Shown here in pieces: positions 13,007-25,984 of a DNA stretch of 64,000 bases (the stretch's first letter is position 1; each line of letters begins with the position of its first letter). The DNA comes from Micropterix aruncella (taxonomy: Eukaryota > Arthropoda > Insecta > Lepidoptera > Micropterigidae): the NCBI GenBank assembly GCA_944548615.1, contig OX155950.1, positions 34,931,610 through 34,995,609 on the forward strand, given 5' to 3'. The translations under genes and the position numbers were made by a program. The notes beneath the pieces were generated by a model. That model worked only from the letters and a program-made list of their open reading frames with translations. It had not been told where the DNA came from and searched no databases.

Positions 13007-14389
13007 CTTAATATACCTATGTAATTATTCTTTAGTTTGTTGCTCTGATAGGTTATAATACTTTTCTCTTAGCTGTGAATCGAAATATTGAAGAGCCAGT
13101 TAAGTTTTACAAAGACACAGTCTAAAAATTCCCGGCAAAAGCCGCGCTCACTTCGAACTCTATCGCTTTTCCTTCTATAGCTTATTTACTTCTATCGCAT
13201 TGAGTGGTATTCACAATGCAACACATTTTCCCGACAATCCCAGCCATAACTTCACCCCTCGCCTTCAATAGTTCGGCCATTCAACATAGACGAGTTTCCC
13301 TTCGTCTGAGGAGCAACATCTTCGCGCGCGCGGGACCCCGATAAAGCGTCGGCCCGGGTGTTGACTCAGAGGGGTGAGGAATTTTCCACGTCATAAAATC
13401 GGATCGAACACATTTTACTGCTACCCTCCGTCTGATGAGAAATGATCGGAATAAATCGAAAATACACGCACACTCGCGAGAACGCCTTTATTAAATCTTT
13501 ATTGCATTTTAAGAGACGGCCATTTCCTTTCCGTCGAGGTGTGAGGATATTAATGTGATTTATAGCTGTCGTTTTTCGAGACACTTGGATCTGTAATTGC
13601 GTCAAGGCGTTTAACAAATTGTTAAATTTGGTTGTTACGGACCGAATTTCACGTCATTCATATTAGCATTTATGCCGCAAAATATCATATAATACAGGGG
13701 GCTAGGAATGTTAATTGTCTCACTTCGTAGAAGAAAGGTCATCTCTGGCAAGCGAAGGAGTGTCGAATTACATGAACGGTCGAAATGACGAAGGGAGAGC
13801 AAATATGGGCTAAGGTCGACTCACCGTACGTATTTTAGACAATAAACAACGTTCCTAGTATGTAGCAACCTGTTAGATTAATTAATCATAGTGTAATGAT
13901 AATTAGGAAGAGACCTTACGTCCATTTAGCAAAGAGTGTATTGTATATATATTTAAGATATGCCCTCAGCAACAAAAGAATAAAATAAGTAAATAAGTTT
14001 AATGTACGATATGAGAAGATTGTGAAGGCGTTATCCCTAATAAGGTCAACGGGCAGGATGCAGCTACAGTATATTTTTGAAGTTAGTGTTTAACGAAGAG
14101 CGGCTAGGTGTGCGCGTTGATCATATTGCGTAGGTCAAGGGGAGATTAAAGGACACTTCAGCAAACCTGCGTTTTATTCGGTCAAGGACAGCGTAGAGCA
14201 ACACTCAAAGGAATCAAGAAGATAACTGTCGTCCATTTCTCGACGATACTGTGGCAAGTATAAGGAGTGCTGCTGATCCACCCTATTTTCAAGATTGCAA
14301 CGGTGTACTCGGAGTTTAGACTGCTTTACGAAGACTGTAGAGTAGAGCTTCGCGGTACAGCATTTTCATTCATATCATTTATTATTTAA
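13007..14389. other. No gene; GC-rich island inside
   Basis: The stretch 13130-13580 is clearly more GC-rich than its surroundings and contains cgcgcgcgcgggacccc. A minus-strand frame at 13366-13617 has no recognisable domain. It could be regulatory or conserved non-coding DNA, but nothing in the sequence proves it. Confidence 0.35.
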
Positions 14390-15183
14390 GGGGGTATTAT
14401 GGTTTAAGAATTTAAAATCGTCGTTTTTTTTTCTAAAAGATTATTTAAAATTTCGGAGTTATAGCGACTTGTGACGTGGCAAATAAACGGATCGTGCTGA
14501 ACGAATCGACCAATAGACCCTCGTACTATAGTGTAATCTCCGACTTCATGATTATGAAGCTAGAACAGATCGCTTAGCTGAAAGAACTTCAGAAAATGTT
14601 AATTTTGATGTAGAACTAAATGTGAGAATTAAGTACCATTATCTGAGTTACGCTCACGAAACTTTGTCTCAAACTTTAAACGCTTTTTTCTCGAAACTAC
14701 TTTTTTCGACCTGGTTGACGTGATATCTCTACTTAAACAATTTATTTGAAATTTGGTGGAAATCTTTTTTGCTTACTTCTTTATATCAGGGACCATGCAT
14801 TTAGTATAAAAATGCAATATAAAAAAATGGAAAAATAAAAAACATTGGTAATTACTTTTTTTTCAAATCGTCGTCATTTTGCGGAAAAAAAGAATGTCAT
14901 TTTTCCATGGTCCGGGCCATGGCGACGTCCTTACTAATCAAGATTTTTTTGTTTTTCTTTATTTCATAACACTACAAGGGTGAAAAACATGTCAACCAGG
15001 ACGCACCTTTTTTTAACCCCAATTTCACTAACCTTTAACTCTTTGTTTTTTTTTGTTATTTTTTTTTGTATTTTTGAAACGTCAATTAACATTTTGTATA
15101 AAAAATGGATTGTAAAAATGTATTTCTTTTATCCTACTCAGAACAACGCCTAAAATTTAGGACTCTATACCGGAGTACCCCCC
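14390..15183. mobile_element. TIR element of about 0.8 kb near a TTAA target
   Basis: The left end GGGGGTATTATGGT at 14390 follows TTAA (14386-14389). The right end reverse-complements to GGGGGGTACTCCGGTATAG and is followed by CTAA. The matching G-run/GTA/GGT ends and near-identical TTAA flanks suggest a TTAA-targeting element (piggyBac-like), now non-autonomous. No transposase frame is visible. Confidence 0.5.
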
Positions 15184-15224
15184 TAAGAATATTTAGAAAA
15201 TACCATAATTTACACAATGATGTT

Positions 15225-15292
15225 ACGTCACTACTAACTAGGCAGTGCTTGGTTCAAAGAAAACGCTAGTTTTATATGACATTATTTTAAAT
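15225..15292 (+). repeat. LINE-C-like 3' tail fragment
   Basis: The block aactaggcagtgcttggttc followed by aaaacgc recurs at 51290-51345. In related form (aactaggcaaaacctgttctaaggagaac) it is found at 56010 and 58965, with a weaker echo near 60370. It looks like the 3' end of a non-LTR family; no coding part is present here. Confidence 0.5.
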
Positions 15293-15482
15293 TTAAAATT
15301 TGGATTTATGAAAGAGATGCTATGGTAATTTATATTGTTAGAGATGTGATGGTATGTAGATTGTTTGTTTGTAAATGTGTTGCTATTTGTGAAATGTCAT
15401 GAAGATACATTCAGTTTTCTTTTTCCTTTACTAATCAATCCCTGAATGATACTTGTTTTAAGAACCAGAAGGAGGAGTCGAG

Positions 15483-17275
15483 AAATATTCATAGTAGCGA
15501 ATTTCGAAAAGGACGTTTCATATGTCATTGATGTTTGACTGTATTCACAGTGCCGACAACGGAGGCATAAATCGACAAGCTGACAGGCAACATTGCAAGA
15601 AACTCATAAAATTTAATAACAAATTTAGTCATTTAATTATATTTAATAATGATGACAAAAATAAGCAAATTTTAGTCGTTTAAAAGATAATAAATTGGCA
15701 AATAAATAAGTTACTTGCGGGACCAACGCCGTCTTTGTGAATTAAATAATTTCCCATAAAATTTATTATGTGCGGTGATTTAGTATTAACATGTTCAGAG
15801 AATAATCTTATTATGAGGTTCTGAAGTATAAGTTATCACAAATGATTTTCGGTTTTGTTACTAAAGCATGATCGAATTGCCGTTTAACCTTACTCGATCG
15901 GTTTGAACCACCTCAAGAAAATGATTGCGGTGCGGAGCGGTCGCATTTAATAGCGTAATTCTTACTCACTACTTATTTTTATTTTTTTTTGTAAGGATAG
16001 AGTGGTAAACTATCCAAAGTGCTTTCGCTAAGACCAAAAACAGTGCAAAGCTCTTTTTTGTTCCATTCAAAACACTCGCAATTTGTAAGATAAAGAACCC
16101 TGAGTCAGATTGGCCTTTGCGAAATCCGTATTGCCTATCTTGTAATAGGGTATTTTTTCAAGACTGTAATATATTATTACTTCCAGTGACAGAGTTTCGG
16201 TGGAGGATGTGATGTGCCGCCTATACTCGTATATCACCCGTGTCACACTTTCCTGTATCCACTTTGCGAGCATGTTCTCAAATAACCGTTTCGTAAAAAC
16301 ATAGATTATGGGAGCCTGTTTTCGTTCTCCCCACCAACGCTGCAATTGAAATTTAATCTCGGTCCTCTTTAATTTCTGGCATGGAGCTAACATGCAAACA
16401 CATGTTTAGTCTGCATGTACTCGTGAGCGCAAAACAAACGAAACAGTTAAGCTCCCATTACATTTAATTAAAGCACACTGGTGACATTATGTGTCACGCC
16501 AAATAATCACGTCACCATGCGTGGTCTTCGTCCGGCCACCGCCGCTGATATTATTTCAGTTAATTGTATCGCTAATGGGATCTGAAATTTGCTTCAGCGA
16601 AATACACGTCCGTTTGCTCCGGTTAGGTAGAATAAATGAAGATATTAAATATAGAATCCATTTGGGTTTCACTTGATTAATGATATTTATATTAAGACCG
16701 ATGTTGTATACAAATTAGATAGTAGATGCGTTTGTTGAGTTCTAAGTTCGGTTGTTACCGGCTGACATTCACGTCATTGAATGGACGAGAAATATTTAAA
16801 TAGTCTAATTTCTAAAATTACATTCTTTATGACATTAGTGTTTGACAGTGTTACTAGTGAAGCCAACGGAAATCGACAAGCAATTTTCAAGAAACACATA
16901 AAATTGAATATCGAATGTATCGAATTTATCTTGAATGTCGAATGTATCGAATCTAATAATGATGACAATAATAAGCGAATTTTATTATATTTATGGTTTT
17001 TCTATAGATAGTAAATTTGCAAATAAATAAGTTATTTGCGCTGCCAACGCCATCTTTGCGAGAACTACTCAAATATTTTGTATTTAGGCAAATCAAACAT
17101 AAATTATATTTAGATTTGCTTGATTGAAATACATGTCCGTTTGCATGGGTTTGGTAGAATAAATGAATATAATAAATATAGAATTAGCACTCAAATATTA
17201 ATTTCCATTTGGATTCTATGAGTTTAATTATGTAGGTATATAATAAGACCGATGTTAAATACAAATCAGACAGTC
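15483..17275. repeat. Local duplication of two non-coding blocks
   Basis: Block A (15483-15760) recurs at 16785-17070: both share the order of gtttgac, aatcgacaag, aataatgatgacaa, gcaaataaataagtta and ccaacgcc. Block B (16575-16725) recurs at 17110-17275: tccgtttgc, ggtagaataaatgaa, taagaccgatgtt. The copies have diverged. No ORF spans them. Between them, the minus-strand frame 16067-16393 (108 codons) has no recognised domain. Confidence 0.6.
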
Positions 17276-18926
17276 GAATTCCCTAGATAATGTTCAAGTT
17301 GTCAGGATTATTTCCGTTTCATCTGGCAATACAAGGAAGAGTATCCGTTACCATAAATGGAATATCCCTCTTTCGTAAAATGCGCTTAAATAAATCACTA
17401 AAGTTTTATAATTCGTCTAAAAATGCTATGATTCTCAATGTTTTATTCTTTTATTTAAATTCTTTTTATCTCTGTTTCTATTCTTTTATTTTCTGTTTCT
17501 GTACTTTTATATCCTTTTTTTTGAAACATTATCTAAATTTTGATCAATTGTCTTCCGGAAAACCAGCCGCCATTTTGACGCTTCGATCGCTTGGCCGGAA
17601 TCGCTGTGTCTGCTATTGTTTTGTGTTTTATTTTTCATTTTAGCTGCTTTGTTCACCTCATGTCCTAATTTCCTTTCTCTTCATAAAATGCAAATTAATG
17701 TTTTCAAATATTTCTTATCCAATCAGAACAACAATCAAATGCAACAGCCAAAGCCGAATCGTTAATAAAAACATGACAGAAGGCAAGAAAATTTGCAATA
17801 ATAGTCCATTAATGCAACGAACGGGAGCAGAATGACGTATTCGACCTTTTCAAGCATTGCTCAAGCATTATTTATCAATGAGATACTTGGTTCGAGCCGT
17901 TGCTTAAGGATGGTTGACTTCACTATATAATGAAAGCAGGTATAAACATTACAAAACCGCGAGGCTATGGTTAAACATCGACTCTAGATTTATGTGTTAA
18001 AATGGGCAAATTTTACTGATTGACAATGATGTTATCAATATTAATCTAGAACTTTGTTGATAATTGGTAAATTAACATTGAATCAGCTAGGAGTTGGAAG
18101 AGATTACCATAATAAACGCTATCTACATAATTGATCTCGAAGTAGAGATGAGGATGATGACGACGATATGAGAAATCATATAAAATGGTATTCGCATGTA
18201 TAGTCTCTTACACTTAAAACTATTATAGCTTATCCCAAACAATATCTATTAACTATCGAGATTTTTCGTCTGATCTCGTAATTAGATTTTTTCCTGGCTG
18301 TCGTTAGAGAGTCAAAACATCATTATCGGTGTTCAGTTTAATAATTAATCGCTTGTTATGATATTGATTTATCATATTTTTAATCATGGTGTTCTATATT
18401 TTTTTTTTGGATCGTAACCCAACGAGGATTCAATTTCTCTTTTGTAGAATTTCTCTTTTGATATTTTTATCATCCGGATATACCAATTTTTTGATTTATA
18501 ATATTTATTTTTAAGTCGTAGTCCGTGGAGTTATTTCCGAGTGTTAAATGAATGCATTGTTCTGCTTGTGAATGTAACAAACGAGCCCGGGGCTAAGCCA
18601 TGGTTTCGGATTTCCATTTATTTCTACATTATTCTCTACAAGTTTATTTAAAGTATTAACATAGATGTACGAGGAATTGTACACTTATTCAGTATTTATA
18701 CATTGGAGTTCAGTAGTGGGTTTTGAGAGTATTAATAATATATTGTTAGTGAAATGTAGATTTCTAATCATTCTTTTTTAATATTTGGGTTTTAATATAA
18801 AACAGTGTATAATGGCCCGTTATAGTCGACTGCTAGGTTTTTTTTATCTGTTGTGTGGGGCTTTTCTAAGGTCTTATGAGCCTTGTAACACTGCGACCAT
18901 TGCTGATCTATTGTGTTCGCCACCTA
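17276..18926. other. No gene recognised
   Basis: AT-rich. The frame 17290-17643 is hydrophobic, low in complexity and probably chance. No TIR or LINE tail was recognised. Confidence 0.4.
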
Positions 18927-19450
18927 CTATAGTTCTGCGCTAAGCCTCGTGTCATTTAAGAACCGCAACAGGCTTTTGTTGCCAGATTGTTTTACCTCCT
19001 CAGGTTGGATGTAATGACCTCCCAAGTGGGTGTATCTTTTACGCATTAGCGGGCCACACTCGCACACGTGGTGCAGGGGAGTTTCCTCTTCCCCTTGGCA
19101 GAACCGGCACATTTTTGTGTTTCGGATCTTGAGGTTGTATATGTGTTTGTTCAGGCCACAATACCAATACCCCGTGAGCGCCCTCACCAGTCCTATTTAG
19201 CGATAAGGCCTCACGAGCCGTCTTACGGTCGTAAGCCTTAATTAGCGCTTTGGGATGATTCAACCCTGGCGTGTTGCTCCAGCGGTTGACAGATTGTTCT
19301 AAAAATATTTGTTTGAGCATTAGGTTTGCAAGGATTTTAGGTACACCACAGCAAGGTTCAGGGCCGTAAAACGTTCCCTTTGCTCCCGTCTTAGCAAGTT
19401 CGTCGGCTTTTTCATTTCCCTCGATTCCTGCATCCCATCTTGGGTTCCTT
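18927..19450 (-). pseudogene. LINE ORF2 C-terminus: RNase H end and zinc knuckle
   Basis: Minus strand from about 19440: GIEGNEKADELAKTGA is the C-terminal motif of an RNase H domain. KQIFLEQSVNRWSNTPGLNHPKAL follows in pieces, then LTGYWYCGLNKHI and a cysteine-rich MCRFCQGEEETPLHHVCECG (C-x2-C, H, C). This order is typical of Jockey/I/R1-group LINEs with RNase H. The first and second parts are in different frames (19320-19039 and 19187-18927), so there is a frameshift near 19190. The RT and endonuclease are missing. Confidence 0.8.
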
Positions 19451-20269
19451 CAGGGCCGGGAACCCATCATCGGAGACTGCTAGGTTGCTTGGTGTTGTTT
19501 TTTTACGCTGATATACTCTCATTATATGATATATACACGTAGAGGAATACTGGCATTCTATGGTCGGTTTATTTGTAATAAATATTAGATAATTTACTGC
19601 TATTATATCGATATATTCGATAGCCTAATTTTAGGTATTTAAAAAAATATTAATTAATCATTTATTAATACACGGTGACTCTTTTTTGAATTAGATGTCA
19701 AAGGTTGTTATAATGATGTTAAAAAATCATATTGTTTTGAATGCAAGACTTAGTATAGGTACTCTGTCTTTGCGGAACACTAGTAGGCATTAAAGACGCG
19801 GTCAGTAATTGAACGGGTAAACGATGTTTCGGCCTCTTGACGCTTTAAAAGCCCGCCTAGGAGTTGTTTCCACTAGGCGACAAGGTGGGTTCCTCGAAAA
19901 TAACTACTCGTGTGGGTAAAACAAGGTAAAAGTAATAAGAAATTATGTTCTTCAAACGACTTGTGTCACTCTGTATTATTATGTATCTGAGAGCATTTGT
20001 CCCAACTACACTTCTATCCATTATGACTCGAGACCGCTATACTTTCATTCGATCTATCGTCGGTCACATCGTTACACTATCTAGTATTTGTCCACAATCT
20101 GATATAAAAATATATTATTATCACGCTTTTATTAGGTCGACCTATATGTAACTATGTAATGGAATCTAAGGTAACTAATTGAACCATCTTCCAATGATCG
20201 TAGCGTCATGAAAATTGGCTGCTGTATGTAGTTCTGATGACAATACAATAATATGGTACTGTCGAACTG
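19451..20269. other. No gene recognised
   Basis: Mixed composition. The plus-strand frame 19945-20151 has no domain. No repeat relationship was seen. Confidence 0.4.
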
Positions 20270-20632
20270 ATCTAATGATGGAGTCGGAAGATATGAACTG
20301 GAACTTCATGATGAAACATCGTATCATATCTGTGTTTGGACTTGTTAGAAAAGTCTTGGAATGAACTTTGACCACGATTAGGTTTCAAGGTCTGATGATG
20401 AAGCCGGAAGATAGGCACTTGCATTCCATGATGAAATATCGTATCATATCCGTGTTTGGACTTGTTAGAAAGGTCTTGTAATGAACTTTGACCACGATTA
20501 AGTTTCAAGGTCTGATGATGAAGCCGGAAGACAGGAACTGGCATTCCATGATGGAATATCGTATCATAGTCGTGTTTGCACTTGTGAGAAAGGTCACGTA
20601 ATGGACTTTGAACACGATCAGGTTTCAAGGTT
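20270..20632 (-). repeat. Three-unit 120-bp tandem repeat with an open 40-aa repeat frame
   Basis: Units begin at about 20270, 20391 and 20511, each 120 bp and recognisable by gatgatgaagccggaag, ccatgatgaaatatcgtatc and cgtgtttggacttgttagaaa. Because 120 is divisible by three, the minus-strand frame 20628-20272 stays open through all units and encodes three 40-residue repeats containing NRGQSS, LSNKSKH, YDTIFHHG and FRLHHQT. There are neither flanking splice sites that I trust nor a known domain. It could be a minisatellite with a chance frame or a decayed repeat protein. Confidence 0.75.
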
Positions 20633-23199
20633 ATAACAAACCTTTTTTAGTTTTTACGTCCATTTATAAAAGCGTGATTTTAGTGTTTTTTTTAAAACTA
20701 ATAATTTATTTTTATTTATCAATCTCAAGTGTTAAAATAACGACAATGGAGAAATATTGAAATGGGTTGAAAGGCACTCATTTACCTCTATCACAAAGTT
20801 AGCAGTGAAAGTTTTTTTTCCACTTAGACAAAGGCTGATTAAAAAATCCAAGACCAGCGGGAAACGAGACTGCAGCAGTAAGAGGAAACTTCGTTAAACG
20901 CATAATTTACGGCGGCAACATTTTAAAAGGCTAGTTGGAGCGAACCGCCACGAGCCATAGAAAAATAAAGTGTCAAAGCTAAAGTGGGCATATTTTCCCT
21001 TCCACCGGTTACACTAAACCGCCGAAACGCCATCGAATAAAGTAACCATGAGGCCGGGTGGGCGCAACGGAGGGCAAAGAAAAATTCCGTTGATAAATTA
21101 TTCGTACCACGCCTTGCAAATTCGTCGACGCAGAAAATAAGTAAAAAGATTTTATGGTGCGCAAAGCTTTGACATTGTTACATGATCCGTGCAAGCCGGC
21201 CGTTCGTTCTGCGCCGCGGATAAAGAACGGCCGACGCCATTTGTTTACCAATGTAGCCGTAGCGGCAGAGAAACCCGATAGGACGCGACTGCCGAAATTA
21301 GTAACTGTCCGTCCGAACCTGCAGAGTAAAACGGTTTATTTCCAGCGTTGATTGAAGAGCGTAACGACGTTACGCCACGGCCAATGTCTATACTCACACG
21401 GAAGGATATATTATGCCTGGCCGACGAAAACCTCGGCATGACTGATGAAGCATAGGTAAACCTTTTCATGAGGAGTCGTACTTACACGGACCTAAACTAA
21501 CATCATCAGCAAATACCAAACACTGGCCACGCGACCGGCTGTGACAAGACTTCGTTTATGAGGAACAAATTGCTACTTTTAACCCTTTGAGGGCCATAAC
21601 CTTTGCGGTAGAGTATGAAAGTTTTGATACTTGAAACTGTTAAGCGGCGATGTAAATAACATGTATTTTAAGTTTTGTGAAAATTGGTGAAATAGATTTT
21701 GTATAAATTGATGGGAAGTAAGTGTCCCTGTGGTCCATAAACATGCAAAATTAAAACGATTTTCAAAATTTGTTTTTTTTATTATTTAACTATGAAATCA
21801 TTATTACTAAAAAACTTACTAAAAAAAAACTTAAAATGTCACAATGAATATTGTATTTATTTATATAAAATCACTAGAGTTCGTTGGTCGTTTCCGATAT
21901 TCTCAAAAAATATTTACTGTATATTTTTAAACAATATCTTTTTTTGTTGCGATTATTAAGATTCTGATATTTCAATAACATGAAAACAATATAATCTATG
22001 AATTATTCGTATCCGAAAATTTAAAAAATAATGTTGAAGATGGGACACATATGTATGTCCTATAGTCCTTGAAGTGTTTTGAGAAAATGACAAATAAATA
22101 TTTCAAGTTTTACCTTATGTGACTTTAAAACTAAAACTTTTAAAAATAAATATTTCAAGTTTTACCTTATCCAACAAAAAGCACCTTATAGTTTAAGTTA
22201 GAATTATATTATCTTATTACCTTATAATATAAAGCATATCGAAAAAGTATAACCTTAAATTTGTAATATTACCTTTCAAATTTAATGATCATATGTTTTA
22301 CTGACATTCTGGCTAGAAAAATAATAGTAATTTAACAACTATAACGTTTTTAGTTACGTGCAATATTTTGGCTGGCTATTTTTCAGAATATACGCACATA
22401 TATATTAAGATATGCCTTTCAACTTGCCAGTAAGTTTTGTTTTACTGTTACATGCAACATACTAGACATATGATCTTGTAACAATTAATTAGGAAAGTTA
22501 ATTATAATATAAAATATATTTCGAAATAAGTACAGAAAAATTATACCAATAATCAAACGGACAATTGAAAGTTTAAAATTGTTATTTTAAAATTTAAATA
22601 TCAGTGCACTTATCATTGCACATTATCTGACCGGTTTTACGGTAATTATTATCGAAACCATGTATATTTATATACGAAAAATTGTTTTTGTCGAAAATAA
22701 AAGACAAAAAATACAACATGAAACATTAACATGATGAACTTGTTTAAATTTAACCTTCATCGTGTTCCAAGGTTACTTCTTGATCGGGCTCGGAAATTCT
22801 GTCAATTGCTCATTTAGGCTTCAGTAACTTTATGTAATAATCTTGAAATACTTAGATATCACTCCCTCCGCATAATCTAACTCTTGTAACTGTTAAACAT
22901 TAAAAAAATGTAATTTGTAGTGTTTCCCAATGGTAAAAATGCTGTAGGATTTTTAAATACCATTAAAAAAAAAATACAAAAAATATACATATGAAACCGT
23001 GAAAGTGAGGATATCGGGCATAGTTACATCCAAATGATCAAAGGCGCGACTGTGTTGAAGTGCGACTTTTATTTAAATAAAATGCGTATGTGGTAGGACC
23101 AGATACATTTTTTTTTTGCTACTATTAATTTAGGAAAACTTGTGTTGCAAGAACATTTACTTATTCCCTTTTGCTATATAATAATGTAACATAGCAATT
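20633..23199. other. No gene; GC-rich island then AT-rich DNA
   Basis: The stretch 20830-21480 is GC-richer than its neighbours (for example gccggccgttcgttctgcgc at 21195) but has only short overlapping frames on both strands. A TTAACCCTTT motif at 21578 resembles a piggyBac-type end. The region 21640-23199 is AT-rich with nothing recognised. Confidence 0.35.
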
Positions 23200-23450
23200 A
23201 TTAGCAATGCATCACGTGTTTAGGCACGACAAGTATGAACTCTTGCACTTCATTATAATCGGAAAAGTTGCAGGTAAGAGGAGACCTGGCCGTAGATGGA
23301 AATCTTGGTTGAGGAACATTCGAGAATAAATCATGATTACGAGTGTCGCCTAATCGTTTTGCATGACGAAGGACAAAAAAAAGTACGCAGAGCTGACTGC
23401 CAACCTTCACTATTTGGAGATGCAACATAAGAAAAAGAAGAAGAATGTAA
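23200..23450 (+). pseudogene. RTE-like LINE, C-terminal tail
   Basis: The plus strand reads FRHDKYELLHFIIIGKVAG, then KRRPGRRWKSWLRNIRE, a stop, and KKYAELTANLHYLEM in the same frame. The GRR..SWLRNIR block followed by AxNLR is the usual end of RTE-type endonuclease-reverse transcriptases in insects. A (AAG)-rich tail (aagaaaaagaagaagaa, about 23427-23444) follows, fitting a LINE 3' end. It is a short, decayed 5'-truncated insertion. Confidence 0.75.
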
Positions 23451-25029
23451 TAATAAAATATCGTTATTAAAATTTACAAACACAATTTCTTATGAGGCAC
23501 TAAATAACACTTATTCACTTTCACCGTTTAATTATATTCTCATGTCATTTGTTACTTCATTTAAATATTACTCACGTGCAGGTCTGTTCTCGGTAAGTCT
23601 CTTTGCAAGATAATTATTGCGAAAAATACCGCACTTATGCGATTAAGTTTTATCAAATTACTTCTAAATTTTCAATACAAACATAGAAAAACGCTTTTTG
23701 CAAATGATAGAGGATTTTATTTCCTGTCGTATCGTATTTTTTTCTTTTTGCTGAAAATTCACCTTTTATTAATTTTATAATATTTCACCTTTATAACATT
23801 CTATTTTGTAAATCGTCTTTTATAAAATTTAGGTAACGTTCTACTTAAAGGTAGCTAAATTGTTACGAAGCAGAGTTAGTCAATAATTTGAAGGAAATCG
23901 TGAGTCATCTCCCGCAAGGATCTTAACCTGAAAGCGGGACCACGTTGTGTAGGGTGTTGGTTGCTATAATAATTAGGCATCTGTGATATCTATGAATTTC
24001 ACGCCTTGTTCTTACTCTAAACTTTAAGGTATCTGGCGATGATCTTCGGTATCGTCAGACTCATCAGAATGGTGATAAGTATATTGTTTTTATCTATGGG
24101 TTGGCCATGAGGCGGGCTCATAGGCCATGAGGTATTGCAGCTCTGTTCAGTCGACTCTCAACTGGATGCCTGTTGAGTTCATTGTTTCTAGACATTATGT
24201 GTAGACCAGCGGCTCCCAAACTGGGTTCCGTGGAACCTAATGGTTTCGTGAGATCTCCACGAATTTCCTTTCGATAACTTTTGAATGAAAAATAAATTAA
24301 AATCAACTACAAATATGAAAAAAAAAATAAATATGTAAAGAAAAATAAACATAAATATAAAAAGAAACATAAATATATCACGATTTAACAGATATAATTA
24401 AATCATTGTTTTAATGTGTGGATTTTTGCTCCCTATTATTATTTTATTGTCATTTATTAATTTTTAATAATATTTTGATATTTGTAAATATATCTTCACT
24501 ATTATTGATCTTACGAGTATCTTACTTATATATCTAACATAAAAAAATCAATAAGTATCAAACTTAACAATGAAAGGTCGAAGGCAGCGAGTATCCTGTA
24601 AAATGAATATATGTTGCGGCAAGCATTAAGTCCGAGACTATTGGCGATACGCTTGGGAATAACAGTCGATAAATTCAGTATGGGGCGCAATGGACTCGCA
24701 ATCGCTTCTTTATAAACGACCTCTCGAACTTTCGTAGTGTACGAGCGGTGCAAGATGCTTCGGCAGGCTTGTTGACGTAAATGGATGGTCGACCGAAGGG
24801 GGGAGGGGGGGGCGAGGCGGAAAACGGGGAGCTGCGGGGAGCGGGCCGCGGATTAAGCAAGACGAATGAGCTGCTTTACCGCAAAAATGGCGAATAAAAG
24901 GTGGACACGTACTGCCCCCCCCTCCACCTCCTCCTACCCTCCACCCATCTTCCCTCAACCACTGTGCCACTATTTCCAGAAAAATAGGAAAAGAAACCCC
25001 GACAAATAATATTGTCAGGATTACCGCGG
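23451..25029. other. No gene; includes GC-rich low-complexity DNA
   Basis: The stretch 23451-24600 is AT-rich. A motif at 24207 (cagcggctcccaaactgggt) resembles a hAT-type terminus, but no partner end was found. From 24600 to 24960 the DNA is GC-rich with G- and C-runs (24797-24816, 24914-24960), and frames through it encode only low-complexity Pro/Gly protein. Confidence 0.35.
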
Positions 25030-25860
25030 TACAGGGTTTTAATTTTACTTTCCTGGCAAAGGAAAGTATAGTGAACGAAATTCTGTTTGTCTGTGTGTAT
25101 TCCTCCGCGATAGCGCTCAAACACTTCATCGGATTGTGCTAAAATTTGGCATGCAGGCATTACTTGAGTTGAAAAGATTGTGGTTGAAATATTGACGAAA
25201 TACGACGCATCTGTGTACCGAAAGACTTCGGTACACAGATGCGTCGTAGGGCCAAAATCTGTCGACGGGCCTTGATAGAGGCCCGTGACGTCTTCCACTA
25301 GGCATTTTGCCTTTTCGCGGGATTTCGCGTGAGCCGGGCTTATTGGCCCGGCTTTCAGGATATGGCGTCGCAGGGCTTTACGCCCTGCGGCAGACTCATT
25401 ATTAGGTGCTTAGGCACCTATTGGTTGGAATATCTCTTATATACAAGCGACACGAAAAAAACCGCCGTATTTAAGAAAATACTACATCATATTTGGAAAA
25501 TAGCCATTTTAATACCACGGAAATACTACAAATATACTACATTTGCTATCATAATCACTTGACACAATCACGATTAGGTGGAGTGGGGGCGAGTTGGCGT
25601 GGGGGGGGGGGAAGAGTTATCCGAAGATTGCAAGGGGGGAGGTGGTGAACATGGTAGGGAAAAAGGGAGTATAGGGGCGGGGGGGGGGGGGGGGGGGTTG
25701 GAGGCGGTGGGGTTGTAGGTTTGGGGGTTAGGGGGTTGCGGGAGGGAAGGGGGTTGAGGAATTTGGCACAGGGGAGAGGCCTTGTCTGCTCGCCGGGAAA
25801 GCCTTGGGGTGATACAACCGATTTTTGATTTTTTTTCTGAGAAGTATGCACACGATTATT
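25030..25860. repeat. RepG repeat: hairpin array plus G-rich tract
   Basis: Begins with a ttactttcctggcaaaggaaag motif near 25045. It carries five consecutive hairpins (25201-25420), then a unique stretch ending catttgctatcataatcac, then a strongly G-rich tract (about 25575-25760, with a G-run of about 20 near 25680), then gggtgatacaaccgattttt. The last 300 bp match 41525-41870 in reverse orientation. Related starts (aaaaaacggttgtgtcacccc) lie at 43060 and 52795. There is no coding capacity; class unknown. Confidence 0.6.
25201..25420. repeat. Array of five hairpins
   Basis: Hairpin 1: exact 22-bp arms 25201-25222 and 25227-25248 with loop agac. Hairpin 2: cgggcct/aggcccg near 25265-25284. 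Hairpin 3: agccgggc/gcccggct near 25333-25354. Hairpin 4: gcagggc/gccctgc near 25370-25388. Hairpin 5: aggtgc/gcacct near 25405-25420. All are perfect or nearly so, despite lying in a non-coding repeat. Confidence 0.85.
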
Positions 25861-25984
25861 GATATCATAATGTACCTAGGAGTAATACCAAACTATCATT
25901 TACGATGGGATACACTTATCACATAGTAATACACAATAGGCCATACATTATTCAACTTTAAAAATCTCAATATAAAACCACAAG

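Noticed and set aside
24207..24260. hAT-type transposon end (cagcggctcccaaactgggt)
   Set aside because: Resembles hAT termini, but I could not find the second end, an 8-bp duplication or a transposase fragment.
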